From assembly GCA_029007035.1 (NCBI GenBank), contig JAQXHC010000004.1, positions 1 through 64,000 on the forward strand: a DNA stretch of 64,000 nucleotides, given 5' to 3'. This stretch comes from Oscillospiraceae bacterium (lineage in GTDB: Bacteria; Bacillota; Clostridia; Oscillospirales; Ruminococcaceae). Of the stretch, positions 16,304 through 25,863 are shown piece by piece. The notes under the pieces are model-generated. The model had not been told where the DNA came from. It ran no database searches and saw only the letters and a list, made by a program, of their open reading frames with translations. Every line of letters begins with the position of its first letter. Position 1 is the stretch's first letter. A program made the translations under genes and the position numbers.

Positions 16304-16374
16304 GGCAGCACCGCAAAATTAACAGCCGACAATTTTTCTGTACCTCTGTGCAGAAAAAATTATGCGGTATTGCC
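16304..16374 (-). promoter_or_regulatory. Structured leader upstream of pyrB
   Basis: Minus strand: GGCA-N3-CCGCA (16363-16374) pairs with TGCGG-N3-TGCC (16304-16315) to close a long stem, and inside it AATTTTTTCTG (16350-16360 region) pairs with CAGAAAAATT (16331-16340 region). It ends 24 nt before the pyrB start. There is no T run, so it is not a simple terminator. It may be a folded 5' region that tunes pyrB expression or message stability. It does not show a PyrR-binding consensus that I can recognise. Confidence 0.4.
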
Positions 16375-16421
16375 CTAAAAAGCTTCTACCAAAGCTTATT
16401 CGATTTTATTAATCCCGAATA

Positions 16422-17090
16422 TTACAATATTTTGCTTCCGTTCGCTGCCATTTCAAATCTGAGTCCGAAAAATCCGCACGCTTTCCGGCAGAGCAGCATT
16501 CTGTCAAGGAAAATCTCGAAATATTCAAGAACCGACGATATTTCCGTATCAATTGTCAGTTCAAGAATAATAGCGGTTTTGTCGCTGTTAAAGCTGACCT
16601 TTGAATATTCAACAGCGTAATTTACGCGGTCGTGGATATCAAAAGTAAGCAAATCGGTATTCCTCACGCGGCTGCGTCGGACATCGGTTTTATCACCGAT
16701 TATCAATGCAGCCGAAACTTCGTCGAGAGGCTGCCCGGTATGCTCGTCATGATTGCCGATTGCTGAAATAATCGTGCATATTTCGCCCGGAGGCATACTC
16801 ATGTTATCAAGCAGCCTGAATGCCATTACAGCACCGCTCTGAGCATGATCGATCCTGTTTATTACATTGCCGATGTCATGCATCATTCCGGCAATTTTTG
16901 CAAGCTCGACTTTCCGCTCATCGTATCCGAGGGTTTCGAGCACCATTGCAGCCGTATGTGCCGCACGCTCAACGTGGGCAAATGAATGCTCCGTATAACC
17001 GAGAGCTTCCAAAGCAGTATCCGCACGCCTGATGTATTCCATTACATCAGGATTGCGTCGGATATATTCATAAGTTACATTGCTTGCCAT
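16422..17090 (-). CDS. HD-domain phosphohydrolase
   Basis: A 222-residue soluble protein of the HD superfamily. Metal-binding residues are visible: H39 in SFAHVERA, H71-D72 in GMMHDIGN, and later GNHDEHTG and IGDKTDV. The C-terminal 70 residues form a separate alpha/beta-looking region (KTAIILELTIDTEISSVLEYF). Such proteins hydrolyse nucleotides or phosphodiesters; no substrate can be inferred. It starts 5 bp after the asnB stop and precedes pyrB on the same strand, so it may be co-transcribed with asnB. A weak hairpin (AAGCTT repeats, 16380-16396) lies just downstream. Confidence 0.8.
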   Translation of the reverse strand: MASNVTYEYIRRNPDVMEYIRRADTALEALGYTEHSFAHVERAAHTAAMVLETLGYDERKVELAKIAGMMHDIGNVINRIDHAQSGAVMAFRLLDNMSMPPGEICTIISAIGNHDEHTGQPLDEVSAALIIGDKTDVRRSRVRNTDLLTFDIHDRVNYAVEYSKVSFNSDKTAIILELTIDTEISSVLEYFEIFLDRMLLCRKACGFFGLRFEMAANGSKIL

Positions 17091-17095
17091 ATTTA

Positions 17096-18967
17096 TCAGT
17101 ACCGTCCGTTATTTTCAAAATATACCTTATACCAAACGAGGAACATGAACACAGTCCAGATTTTGCGGCTGTTATCACATTTTCCGCTTCTGTGATCGTC
17201 GAGGAGTTTAACAATTTCCCCGGTGTTGAAGAATTTACGTCCGCTTTCGCTTTCAAAGGTATTTTTCACCAGATTGTAGTATTTATCCTCTTTGAGCCAT
17301 ACGCGGATCGGCACAGGGAATCCAAGTTTCTTCTTAACCGCTGTCGCGGCAGTACTCTGAGGAGTGTCTTTCTTCGCCGCAAGTCTCATGGCGTATTTGG
17401 TTATATACGCAGTCTCGTTGGTCTTTTCGGTATGGGTTACCCTGTATTTAGTCGGAATTTTTCCTGCAAGAGCCATAACTTCTTTGTCAAGGAAAGGTAC
17501 TCTCAGCTCAAGGGAATTCGCCATACTCATCTTATCGGCTTTGAGGAGAATATCGCCTGCCATCCATAAATGCAGATCAAGGTACTGCATTTTTGTAACG
17601 GTATCCTTATCACTTACATTATCGTAAAAAGGCTTTGTGATTGCTGTAGGGTCAGGAGCATTTGTCTTTATTCTGAGAATCGACTTGCGCTCCTCGGGAG
17701 AAAACATATATGCGTTGCCGATGAAACGCTCCTCAATGTCCTTACCTTTGCGGACGAGGAAATTGATTCCCTTTTTTGCAGGAAGTTTTTCGGCAAGCCC
17801 GCCTATGCCGCGTCTTACCCCTCTCGGAAGCTTGTCGTAAAGCGTTGAATCAGGCTCGCTGTAAACGTTGTAGCCTCCGAAAATTTCATCTGCTCCCTCG
17901 CCGGAAAGTACTACCTTGACCTTCTCGGAAGCGATATTACACACAAAATACAGAGCAACCGCCGATGGGTCTGCAAGCGGTTCGTCCATATGATACTGGA
18001 TTTTCGGAAGAATGCTCCAGTACTCCTCTGCACTGATAACCTTGCTGGTATTTTCCTTGCCTATTGCCTTGGAGAACGCCTTTGCCCAGCTTGTTTCGTT
18101 ATATTTTTCATCTGTTCCGAAGCCGACAGTGAATGTCTTGTCAACATCGGCTGCGGCAGCAGCATAGCTTGAATCAACTCCACTTGAAAGGAACGAGCCT
18201 ACCTCAACATCTGCAATTTTGTGAGCCTTTACCGAGTCCTTGAATGTATCGGAAATCATATTAACCCATTCGTCAAGACCCGGCTTTTCATCAGCTTCAA
18301 AATTCACGTCCCAATAGCGGTGAATCTCGGTTTTACCTTTTCTGCGGATAAAATAATGCGCCGGCGGAAGCTTATAGACGTTTTTGAAAAATGTCTCGTT
18401 AGTCGGAGAATACTGGAATGTGAGGTAATTTTCAAGTGCAGAAGTATTAAGCTCCTTTCTGAAAGCGGGGTGTTCGAGAAAGCTCTTTATCTCCGAGCCG
18501 AACATAAAAGTTTTATCCATTTCAGCGTAATACATCGGCTTTATGCCGAAAAAGTCCCTTGCGCCGAAAAGCTCATGCCGATTTTTGTCCCAGATGATAA
18601 ATGAAAACATTCCGCGAAGCATATTCAGCAAACTTGTTCCGTACTCCTCATAGCCATGAATCAGCACCTCGGAATCGGTATTCGTCATGAATTTATGACC
18701 TGCCGCAACGAGCTTTTCTCTGATTTCCATGAAATTATAAATCTCACCGTTAAATATCAGTACAAGACTTTTATCCTCATTGAAAATCGGCTGATTTCCC
18801 TGTGCGGAAACGTCAATGATGCTCAGACGTCTGTGCCCGAGCGCCGTTTCTCCGTCGATATATTTCCCCTCCGCGTCCGGACCTCTGTGTCTGATTCTAT
18901 CCATCATTCTGCCGAGAATTTCGTCTGCATTATCCGTCGTGTTTGTGAAACCAACTATTCCGCACAT
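17096..18967 (-). CDS. asnB: Asparagine synthetase (glutamine-hydrolysing)
   Basis: A 623-residue AsnB. The start at 18967 is set by the family: maturation exposes Cys2 (MCGIVGF), the N-terminal amidotransferase nucleophile, and GGAGG precedes it. Residues 2-210 form the glutaminase domain, with RGPD and the NGEIYN motif. The synthetase domain has the ATP pyrophosphatase loop SSGVDSS and later SGEGADEIFGGY. It converts aspartate, glutamine and ATP to asparagine. The sequence shows ISxEEYWSILPKIQYHMDEPLADPSAV, typical of the shorter bacterial AsnB group. It has its own promoter and is followed at 5 bp by the HD gene. Confidence 0.95.
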   Translation of the reverse strand: MCGIVGFTNTTDNADEILGRMMDRIRHRGPDAEGKYIDGETALGHRRLSIIDVSAQGNQPIFNEDKSLVLIFNGEIYNFMEIREKLVAAGHKFMTNTDSEVLIHGYEEYGTSLLNMLRGMFSFIIWDKNRHELFGARDFFGIKPMYYAEMDKTFMFGSEIKSFLEHPAFRKELNTSALENYLTFQYSPTNETFFKNVYKLPPAHYFIRRKGKTEIHRYWDVNFEADEKPGLDEWVNMISDTFKDSVKAHKIADVEVGSFLSSGVDSSYAAAAADVDKTFTVGFGTDEKYNETSWAKAFSKAIGKENTSKVISAEEYWSILPKIQYHMDEPLADPSAVALYFVCNIASEKVKVVLSGEGADEIFGGYNVYSEPDSTLYDKLPRGVRRGIGGLAEKLPAKKGINFLVRKGKDIEERFIGNAYMFSPEERKSILRIKTNAPDPTAITKPFYDNVSDKDTVTKMQYLDLHLWMAGDILLKADKMSMANSLELRVPFLDKEVMALAGKIPTKYRVTHTEKTNETAYITKYAMRLAAKKDTPQSTAATAVKKKLGFPVPIRVWLKEDKYYNLVKNTFESESGRKFFNTGEIVKLLDDHRSGKCDNSRKIWTVFMFLVWYKVYFENNGRY

Positions 18968-19057
18968 ATATGCTATTACCTCCGGTCTACGATACCGTTC
19001 CTGTTCACTGCGGCTCTGCCAAGACAAAAACGGAACGCAGCTTTTTCCATATTCATT

Positions 19058-19086
19058 ATTATACTACAACTATGCTTTTTTTGCAA
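19058..19086 (-). promoter_or_regulatory. Promoter of asnB
   Basis: Minus strand: TTGCAA (19081-19086), 17 bp, TATAAT (19058-19063). It lies about 90 bp before the asnB start. No T-box element could be seen in the short leader. Confidence 0.65.
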
Positions 19087-19410
19087 CAGAAAAAGAAAAA
19101 ATCAGAGAAATATTTGTATATCAAAGCAAATCAAGTTTATTCAGCGGTATATTTACAACAATTGCATCTTATAATTTTTATTCATTTTTGTTTAATACGC
19201 TGATTCTGATTTTCGGAATGTGCAAAAAGTTTCATTTTATGTTCGGTCAATACAGCGTATCGATTGTGCCGAAAATGCAGAGTCGGTTTTTTCTTTATAG
19301 CCGACAGAATTATGCTCGAAATCCTCAGAATTATTTCATCGGTACAAGCTTTTAAGACAACACCGCACAATCTTTGTGAGATATCGTCTTAAAAAATTTC
19401 AAAAATATAC

Positions 19411-19458
19411 TTGACAGATACTTTTCTTTATGCTAAAATGAATTTAGATTCATTTTAG
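19411..19458 (+). promoter_or_regulatory. Promoter and 26-bp palindromic operator of the TetR-pilin operon
   Basis: TTGACA (19411-19416), 17 bp, TAAAAT (19434-19439). The perfect inverted repeat CTAAAATGAAT (19433-19443), TTAG, ATTCATTTTAG (19448-19458) covers the -10 box and the transcription start. Its position is that of a repressor operator, so autorepression by the first gene is the natural reading. Confidence 0.75.
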
Positions 19459-19467
19459 AGGTGAAAT

Positions 19468-20115
19468 ATGCGTCACATAAGTGAAGAAAAACGATTACTA
19501 ATTTTAAACGCTGCCGCTGAAGCATTCTCCGAGAGAGGATATTACGAGACATCTATCCGAGATATAACCGAGCGTGCAGGCGTTTCTGCCGGTACATTTT
19601 ACATTTATTATAAAAACAAGGAAGACATACTCCTTTCTCTGTATAATCAGTTTGCGGAAAATGCCAAGCTTGCAATCAATCAGACCCCACTAGCAGGTTC
19701 TGCGGAATATGATGAAATACTTGCCGTCTGCACGCTTTCATTATTAAAGCTGTATTGCAGGCATGAGAAGCTGTCGCTTATTCTTTTGACCAAAACTATT
19801 GGCATTAATAAAACTGCTGAAGAACAATATTACAAAATCTTTTATGAAATGAGTATGGCAATCCATAATATCATTCTAAATATCAATACTGATTTTTTAA
19901 ATGATATGAACCCAACCGATAAATATTCTGTTTCTATTGCGTACTTACAAGTGGTTAATGGTCTTGCAGCCAAATGGCTCGCCGATTCTTCTTCAAGTAC
20001 TTTTTCGGAGCTTTGTTATTCTGTTTTAAAATACAACTTTAATGCTCTTTCAATAAAAACAGACAACGAAAAAATCAGGAAACTTATCGCCGCAAATATC
20101 GAAAGGAATGATTAA
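19468..20115 (+). CDS. TetR-family transcriptional regulator
   Basis: A 215-residue regulator. Residues about 6-52 form the TetR helix-turn-helix: [43 protein letters not shown] is typical in order and spacing. The rest is the all-helical ligand and dimer domain, which is not informative about ligand. AGAGGT precedes the ATG. A perfect 26-bp palindrome at its own promoter suggests autorepression. The next gene, a pilin, starts 2 bp after the stop, so the two are co-expressed and the pilin is the likely regulated output. Confidence 0.9.
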   Translation: MRHISEEKRLLILNAAAEAFSERGYYETSIRDITERAGVSAGTFYIYYKNKEDILLSLYNQFAENAKLAINQTPLAGSAEYDEILAVCTLSLLKLYCRHEKLSLILLTKTIGINKTAEEQYYKIFYEMSMAIHNIILNINTDFLNDMNPTDKYSVSIAYLQVVNGLAAKWLADSSSSTFSELCYSVLKYNFNALSIKTDNEKIRKLIAANIERND

Positions 20116-20117
20116 CT

Positions 20118-20606
20118 ATGAAAAAAAACACTAAAGGCTTTACTCTTATTGAATTAATTGTGGTCATCGCAATAATTGGTATTCTGGCAGCAATACTTGT
20201 TCCAAGCATTCTCGGATATGTAAAAAAGTCTAAACAGACAGCTGCAAACGAAAATGCAAGAGTTATATTTCAAACGCTCACAATGAGCGCTTTTGAGCTT
20301 GATGATGAAGGAATTGTTATGGGAAATAACGGAAACTTTCAGCTGAGCCAGGCAGGAGTCGCAGGTGATGAAGGAAACTGTGTTGACTTGACAGAATGGC
20401 TTTCAAGCAATGGTTTTTCAGCTTCTCAGCGCGCAGAAATGCAGCTTGATGTCGGCGGATATATAGATCTGATTTATGAAAATGGATACCCCGCATATGT
20501 TGTGTGGTCGAAAAGCAAAGCATCAAATGCAATTATCGGAAGATATCCTGAACCGCTCGGACTCAAAAGCGGTGTTACATGGAGCAATTGGAGTAAAAAA
20601 CTGTAA
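20118..20606 (+). CDS. Type IV pilin-like (prepilin) protein
   Basis: A 162-residue protein with a class III prepilin signal: MKKNTKG then [19 protein letters not shown]. Cleavage after Gly7 would expose Phe, and Glu5 of the mature protein is present. The hydrophobic helix is followed by a soluble domain with two cysteine-poor beta regions. It resembles type II secretion or type IV pilins but no specific pilin family was recognised. No prepilin peptidase, assembly ATPase or platform gene is in the window, so it must use machinery encoded elsewhere. It is coupled to the TetR gene and followed by a strong terminator. Confidence 0.82.
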   Translation: MKKNTKGFTLIELIVVIAIIGILAAILVPSILGYVKKSKQTAANENARVIFQTLTMSAFELDDEGIVMGNNGNFQLSQAGVAGDEGNCVDLTEWLSSNGFSASQRAEMQLDVGGYIDLIYENGYPAYVVWSKSKASNAIIGRYPEPLGLKSGVTWSNWSKKL

Positions 20607-20636
20607 AAACACACTTATCGGCAGTAATAAATATTT

Positions 20637-20673
20637 AAAGCCTGAGAACCTTGAAAGTTCTCAGGCTTTTTTC
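20637..20673 (+). terminator. Terminator of the TetR-pilin operon
   Basis: AAAGCCTGAGAAC (20637-20649) and GTTCTCAGGCTTT (20657-20669) form a perfect 13-bp stem with a 7-nt loop and a T run. The A-rich left side lets it also serve the convergent ftsH operon. Confidence 0.9.
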
Positions 20674-20734
20674 TGATTTCAAATCAACAATATCAAAAAT
20701 ACGCTTCCGAATTACGCAGATACCTCGGTTATAA

Positions 20735-22657
20735 CTATTCTTCGTCGGAAGAAGTCGCTTCGTTTTCTTCTGAGGGTATTTCTCTAACCGGTGCGTCATC
20801 AAGAACGCTTTCAGTGATTTCTCCGCGCATAAGCTTTTCAAAGTCCGCACCCTCGATTTTCTCGAATTTCAGCAGATACTTCGCAAGTAAGTGAAGCTTA
20901 TCCATATTCTCTGTTAGGATAACCTTGCAGTCCTTATATGCCTTTTCGATGATGAGTCTTACTTCCTCGTCAATCTGGGCAGCGACAGCCTCGCTGTAGT
21001 TGCGTGTGTGACCGTAATCCTTGCCAAGGAATACCTCATCATTATCCGAGCCATAGACTACAGTACCGATCTTATCCGAAAATCCGTACTTTGTTACCAT
21101 GCTCCGTGCGGTATTTGTAGCGCGCTCAATGTCGTTTGAAGCGCCTGTACAGATGTCGTCGAGTACAAGTTCCTCTGCAGCTCTGCCGCCGAGAAGCATA
21201 ACGATATTCTCGCGCATCTGATTTCTTGAAACGTGCATATTATCGTTATCCGGACGGGTTACGGTAAGTCCTGCCGCCATTCCGCGCTGAATAATCGTAA
21301 CCTGATGAACCTTATCCTGAGTCGGCAGATTATATGCTGCAATCGCGTGTCCTGCTTCGTGATAAGCCGTAACACGCCTGTCGCGCTCGGTAACGATCCG
21401 CGATTTCTTCTCGGGACCTGCAATAACCTTCATAGTGGCTTCCTCAATGTCATTTTCGGTGATAGCCTTACGGTCATTTCTTGCTGCAAGCAGAGCCGCT
21501 TCGTTAAGCAGATTTTCAAGGTCAGCCCCGGTAAAGCCCTGCGTGGTCTGAGCGATTACACGAAGGTCGACGTCGGGTCCAATCGGCTTGTTTTTCGCAT
21601 GGACCTTGAGGATCTCCTCTCTGCCCTTTACATCCGGATATCCGACGACAATCTGTCTGTCGAAGCGTCCCGGACGTAGCAGAGCCGGGTCAAGAATATC
21701 GCGTCGGTTTGTTGCCGCAATAACAATAACACTTTCGTTGCCTGTAAATCCGTCCATTTCAACAAGCAGCTGGTTCAGCGTCTGCTCACGCTCATCGTGA
21801 CCGCCGCCAAGTCCTGCACCCCTGTGTCTGCCGACGGCATCGATCTCGTCGATAAAAATAATCGCAGGAGCGTGCTTTTTAGCCTGTTCAAAGAGGTCGC
21901 GGACTCTCGATGCACCTACACCGACGAACATTTCAACGAAATCCGAGCCTGAAATCGGGAAGAAAGGACAGCCTGCCTCACCTGCAACTGCTCTGGCAAG
22001 CAGAGTCTTACCTGTTCCGGGAGGTCCGAGAAGAAGTACACCCTTCGGTACTTTTGCACCAATTTCCTTATATTTGTTCGGATGCTTGAGGAAATCGACG
22101 ATTTCTTCAAGTTCCTGCTTTTCCTCGTCAGCGCCGGCGACGTCTTTGAATGTTGCTTTTCTTCCGTTAGCAGAATTTTTCATGTTAGCCTTGCCGAAGT
22201 TGGAATACTTTCCTCCCCCTCCGTTCTGCTTCATCATGAAGTAGATGAATATGCCCGCAAGAACGGTCATGAGCAGCACCGGAATAAGAGAATAAATCCA
22301 CGAATTATCCTTGATTTTCTTATAATCCTGCTTCAGAGGCTCGTTGGGATACTTCTGATTGTATTCCTTGCGGTAATTTTCGGTGTCATCGAGGAAGATG
22401 CTCACATTCGGAACGTTGTACTTATATTTTTTTCCGTCCTCTCCTCTGAGCTGATATGTCAGCTCACCTGTTCCGAGATCGAGGTCGTAATATGATACCT
22501 CGTAATTATCAAAATGTGCGATTATCTCGGTATATTCCTTTTTCGCCGCGTTATCGGAAAACTTTGACGATGCATAATAAATACAAGCCGCTGCCGCTAC
22601 GACAATCAGCAGATACGGAATTATACCTTTGCTCTTCTTTGGTGTCAATAATTTCAC
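20735..22657 (-). CDS. ftsH: ATP-dependent zinc metalloprotease FtsH
   Basis: A 640-residue membrane protease that degrades misfolded membrane proteins and selected cytosolic regulators. Two N-terminal membrane segments (about 11-29 and 121-141) flank a small extracytoplasmic domain. The AAA module has Walker A GPPGTGKT (211-218), Walker [11 protein letters not shown] and the arginine-finger region RPGRFDRQ. The peptidase has HEAGH (about residue 435) with a downstream Asp. The acidic tail is typical. The start is GTG at 22655-22657 with a modest ribosome site, 8 bp after tilS; it is last in the rnj operon. Confidence 0.95.
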   Translation of the reverse strand: MKLLTPKKSKGIIPYLLIVVAAAACIYYASSKFSDNAAKKEYTEIIAHFDNYEVSYYDLDLGTGELTYQLRGEDGKKYKYNVPNVSIFLDDTENYRKEYNQKYPNEPLKQDYKKIKDNSWIYSLIPVLLMTVLAGIFIYFMMKQNGGGGKYSNFGKANMKNSANGRKATFKDVAGADEEKQELEEIVDFLKHPNKYKEIGAKVPKGVLLLGPPGTGKTLLARAVAGEAGCPFFPISGSDFVEMFVGVGASRVRDLFEQAKKHAPAIIFIDEIDAVGRHRGAGLGGGHDEREQTLNQLLVEMDGFTGNESVIVIAATNRRDILDPALLRPGRFDRQIVVGYPDVKGREEILKVHAKNKPIGPDVDLRVIAQTTQGFTGADLENLLNEAALLAARNDRKAITENDIEEATMKVIAGPEKKSRIVTERDRRVTAYHEAGHAIAAYNLPTQDKVHQVTIIQRGMAAGLTVTRPDNDNMHVSRNQMRENIVMLLGGRAAEELVLDDICTGASNDIERATNTARSMVTKYGFSDKIGTVVYGSDNDEVFLGKDYGHTRNYSEAVAAQIDEEVRLIIEKAYKDCKVILTENMDKLHLLAKYLLKFEKIEGADFEKLMRGEITESVLDDAPVREIPSEENEATSSDEE

Positions 22658-22665
22658 TCCATTCT

Positions 22666-24030
22666 TTATAAGGTGACCGTCTGTGATTCGGGTTCATCCC
22701 TGTTTTTTTCAACTGTTATTTTCAGAAAACGGACGGTTCTTTCATCGGGAGCTGCTCTTTCAGCAACACCCAGCCTTTCAGCAAATACCGTACCCTCACT
22801 GTCATCGATAAAATGAAGCGTGCTCCGGTATTCAGTGCCGACCTTCTCGTTTATCAGCTTTTTGACCGACGAGGTACAGTTTTTCCCCGCAATGCGGATC
22901 TTATCGCCGTACCGCCTGTTTCTGAGAGTTAATTTCCCCGAAAGCTTATCGAAGTCGAGATAATATACAGCTGAATTTATATCAACATTTTGTCCGGACA
23001 TATCGCTGACTCCGACTATTTCGGCTTTAACACTGATTCCGCCGAATATGAAGTTATCACCGATTTTCAGCGGAACCGACCTCTCGGTCTGAGAGGTCTT
23101 TTCGATTCTTTTAAGAAAAAGTGATCGTCCGTCCGAAACAAAATAAAGATTTTTCGATATATTGATTTTGCCTTTTTCGGCAATAATTGAATCTGTCATT
23201 TCAAGCCTGTCGTATGAATAAGGAAGCGAATTTTCGCTGAGCAGTCTCGCTGCACACCGTTTCCTTATAACTGGAGGATAATCTGCAATATCTATCAGGG
23301 AATTATCGGAAAAACACCGCATATAAGCCTTTTCAGCTTCGGCTTCGATAAAGCTGTTTTCCTCCCTCAAAGCGTCCATTGATGATACAGATTTCTCTGT
23401 CAAAGAGCCGTTAAGTTCTCGCATCAAAGGTATCAGACGATGCCGAATCTTATTTCGCGTATAATCGTCGGAAAGATTTGTACTGTCGGTGACGTAACTA
23501 AGATTATTCTCCGCCGCATATTTCTCAATTTCCCTGCGGCTGACAGTCAGAAGAGGCCGTATAATATTTTTCCGTTTGGGCGGAATCCCCGTAAGTCCCT
23601 TCAGAGCAGTTCCGCGTATGAGATTGTGAACGGCTGTTTCGAGATTGTCATCGGCATTATGAGCCGTTGCGACAAGCATTCCTGCGGAATGCTCCGCAAA
23701 TGCCCTGTATCTCAGTTCCCTCGCAGCCTCCTCCTCCGAAAGTCCGCAAGCCTGAGCGTATTCGGGAACATTACAACGCACCGCGATAAACGGTATTCTG
23801 CGGTTCTCGCAAAAATCCCGGCAGAATTCTTCATCATCGTCGCTTTCTTTGCCGCGTATACAATGGTTGACGTGCAAAGCTTTGACGGTTATGCCAAGTT
23901 TTCCGCTGAGAGCCGTCATCACATGAAGAAGAACCGTACTGTCCGCTCCGCCCGAGAATCCGCATATCACCGAATCGCCGCGGCTGAGCATTTTATTCTT
24001 TTCAATAAAATTGAGTATTTTTTCAAGCAT
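22666..24030 (-). CDS. tilS: tRNA(Ile) lysidine synthase
   Basis: A 454-residue PP-loop ATPase that converts the wobble cytidine of tRNA-Ile(CAU) to lysidine so it reads AUA. The PP-loop SGGADS is at residues 26-31. [21 protein letters not shown] and [14 protein letters not shown] follow, as in TilS. The C-terminal region carries the TilS C domain ([21 protein letters not shown]). Starts after AGGAA, 6 bp beyond dnaB. Gene order dnaB-tilS-ftsH lacks the hpt gene often found between tilS and ftsH. Confidence 0.93.
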   Translation of the reverse strand: MLEKILNFIEKNKMLSRGDSVICGFSGGADSTVLLHVMTALSGKLGITVKALHVNHCIRGKESDDDEEFCRDFCENRRIPFIAVRCNVPEYAQACGLSEEEAARELRYRAFAEHSAGMLVATAHNADDNLETAVHNLIRGTALKGLTGIPPKRKNIIRPLLTVSRREIEKYAAENNLSYVTDSTNLSDDYTRNKIRHRLIPLMRELNGSLTEKSVSSMDALREENSFIEAEAEKAYMRCFSDNSLIDIADYPPVIRKRCAARLLSENSLPYSYDRLEMTDSIIAEKGKINISKNLYFVSDGRSLFLKRIEKTSQTERSVPLKIGDNFIFGGISVKAEIVGVSDMSGQNVDINSAVYYLDFDKLSGKLTLRNRRYGDKIRIAGKNCTSSVKKLINEKVGTEYRSTLHFIDDSEGTVFAERLGVAERAAPDERTVRFLKITVEKNRDEPESQTVTL

Positions 24031-24036
24031 ACTTCA

Positions 24037-25395
24037 CTATTCCTGCGGAACGTCACCGTATTCGGGATTGGAAAATCTCGTATACTGACCGTTCCATATC
24101 AGCTCCACTGTGCCTGTTTCACCGTGTCGGTTCTTGGCTATGATACATTCGGAAATGTTTTGCTTAGGGCTTTCCTTATTATAGTACGCGTCTCGGTAAA
24201 GGAAAAGAACGATATCCGCATCCTGCTCGATTGAACCCGATTCTCTCAAATCTGAAAGCATCGGACGTTTATCGGTTCGGCTCTCGGGTCCTCGTGAAAG
24301 CTGTGAAAGCAGAATTACCGGAACATTCAGCTCCTTCGCCATTACTTTAAGCTGCCTTGTAATCTCGGAAACGACAACAACACGGTTATCCGAATGCGAG
24401 GTCGATTCCATAAGCTGCAGGTAATCGATTATCACAAGTCCGAGATTTTTAGTTCGCCTCAGTTTGGCTTTCATCTGCTGTACTGTCATACCGGCAGTAT
24501 CGTCGATATATAACGGAAGAGTACTCAGATAGCCTGCGCTTGTCGCGAGCCTTACCCAGTCGTCGCCGCTTATTCTGCCATTTCTCAGAGAATTTGAGTC
24601 CACAAGTGCTTCCGTTGAAAGGATACGGGTCGCAAGCTGTTCCTTGCTCATTTCAAGGTTGAATGCCACCACTTCCTTTTCCGAACGCCTCGCCACATTG
24701 ACAGCAATATTCATAACAAACGAGGTTTTTCCCATACCCGGTCGTGCAGCGATAATAACAAGGTCGGAATTGTTCAGACCTGATATTATGCCGTCAAGCA
24801 TCGTAAAGCCTGTACGCGCACCGACATATTTATCCTTGTCGGGACCTGAAAGTTTCGCGATTCTGTCATATGCCTCGGTCACCGCATCGGCAAGCGGAAC
24901 AAGTCCCTTAACGTCGCGGCCCTGACGGATATCATAGATTTTCTGCTCTGCTGCGTCAAGAAGCAGCTGAGCGTCCTGCTCTCCGGTCTGAATGTCATCG
25001 AGAATTCCCCGTGCAACATAACCGAGACTTCTGATAAAATACTTATCCGCTACAATTTTGCAGTAGCTTTCTATATTTGAAGTTGAAGGAAGCGTATTGC
25101 CGATTTCCGCGAGATACCGCCTGCCCTCGGAGGCGCTTTCAAAAATATGAAGCTTTTCCGCCTCATCAAGAACTGTGATGATATCCACAGGCTGACCGCT
25201 TGTGAACATTCTGACGATTATACCGTAAATTGCCTTGTGCTGCTCGCTGTAGAAATAATCAGGTTTTATTTTCTCAATTACAGCCGGCAATACCGATGGG
25301 TCTGAAAGAACAGCACCGAGAACGGACTGCTCCGCCCCGATATTATGCGGCAGTTCACGGCTCAGCATAGCAAAGCTGTTATCTGATTCAGACAT
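24037..25395 (-). CDS. dnaB: Replicative DNA helicase
   Basis: A 452-residue hexameric helicase unwinding DNA at the replication fork. The N-terminal domain (PHNIGAEQSVLGAVL to about residue 150) binds primase. The RecA-like domain has Walker A ARPGMGKT (217-224), Walker B LVIIDYLQLM, and the SDLRESGSIEQDADIVLFLYRD signature. Length is normal for Firmicute DnaB, and no intein interrupts it. GAGGAA, which overlaps the rplI stop, is its ribosome site. Gene order rplI-dnaB is a common arrangement. Confidence 0.96.
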   Translation of the reverse strand: MSESDNSFAMLSRELPHNIGAEQSVLGAVLSDPSVLPAVIEKIKPDYFYSEQHKAIYGIIVRMFTSGQPVDIITVLDEAEKLHIFESASEGRRYLAEIGNTLPSTSNIESYCKIVADKYFIRSLGYVARGILDDIQTGEQDAQLLLDAAEQKIYDIRQGRDVKGLVPLADAVTEAYDRIAKLSGPDKDKYVGARTGFTMLDGIISGLNNSDLVIIAARPGMGKTSFVMNIAVNVARRSEKEVVAFNLEMSKEQLATRILSTEALVDSNSLRNGRISGDDWVRLATSAGYLSTLPLYIDDTAGMTVQQMKAKLRRTKNLGLVIIDYLQLMESTSHSDNRVVVVSEITRQLKVMAKELNVPVILLSQLSRGPESRTDKRPMLSDLRESGSIEQDADIVLFLYRDAYYNKESPKQNISECIIAKNRHGETGTVELIWNGQYTRFSNPEYGDVPQE

Positions 25396-25398
25396 ATT

Positions 25399-25845
25399 TT
25401 ATTCCTCGGTAACCTCGACATCAAGCTTTTCTGAAATTCCGTTATAAAACTTTACAACTGCGCTGTAAGAGCCGAAATTTTTGATGTCCGAATTGAGGTT
25501 AATCTTTTTCTTCTCAATCTTTACGCCAAGCTGACTCTCCATGGCTTCGGCAATATTTCCTGCCGTAACCGAACCGAATAGCTTTCCGTTTGAACCTGCT
25601 TTAGCCTTGATTGAAACTTTTTTGCCTTTGATTTTTTCGGCTGATTCCAATGCAGCCTGACGCTCAAGGTCAATTTTATGCTGAGCTGACGATTTCTGTC
25701 CTGCAAGCTTACTGAGATTTGCCGCATTTGCCTCAACAGCATAACCCTTGGGAAGCAGCATATTTCTTGCATAGCCGTCTGCAACGTTTTTTATCTCGCC
25801 CTTTTGACCGGAGCCTTTTACGTCCTGTAAGAAGATTACTTTCAT
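25399..25845 (-). CDS. rplI: 50S ribosomal protein L9
   Basis: A 148-residue L9. The ATG at 25845 is set by the conserved start [30 protein letters not shown], with an AGG-rich ribosome site upstream. The two-domain plan is clear: a short N-terminal RNA-binding domain, a long connecting helix (about 40-75), and a C-terminal domain with KLFGSVT. It binds 23S rRNA and helps keep reading frame. It sits between gdpP and dnaB in the operon. Confidence 0.97.
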   Translation of the reverse strand: MKVIFLQDVKGSGQKGEIKNVADGYARNMLLPKGYAVEANAANLSKLAGQKSSAQHKIDLERQAALESAEKIKGKKVSIKAKAGSNGKLFGSVTAGNIAEAMESQLGVKIEKKKINLNSDIKNFGSYSAVVKFYNGISEKLDVEVTEE

Positions 25846-25863
25846 GTTTATCCTGCCTTTCAA

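Larger units (their letters stand above)
18968..19467. other. Divergent intergenic region, no gene
   Basis: A 500-bp AT-rich region between asnB (leftward) and the TetR gene (rightward). It contains the asnB promoter and the TetR promoter-operator, listed separately. The part between 19100 and 19400 has short open frames without ribosome sites or recognisable similarity; I see nothing functional there. Confidence 0.6.

Noticed and set aside
18968-19467. T-box riboswitch for asnB
   Set aside because: No stem I with AGUA bulge, no T-box sequence UGGNACCG and no terminator fold were found before asnB; the leader from the promoter is under 100 nt.
23440-24234. Open frame of 264 codons on the plus strand opposite tilS and dnaB
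   Set aside because: It runs across two conserved genes on the other strand with no signals of its own.
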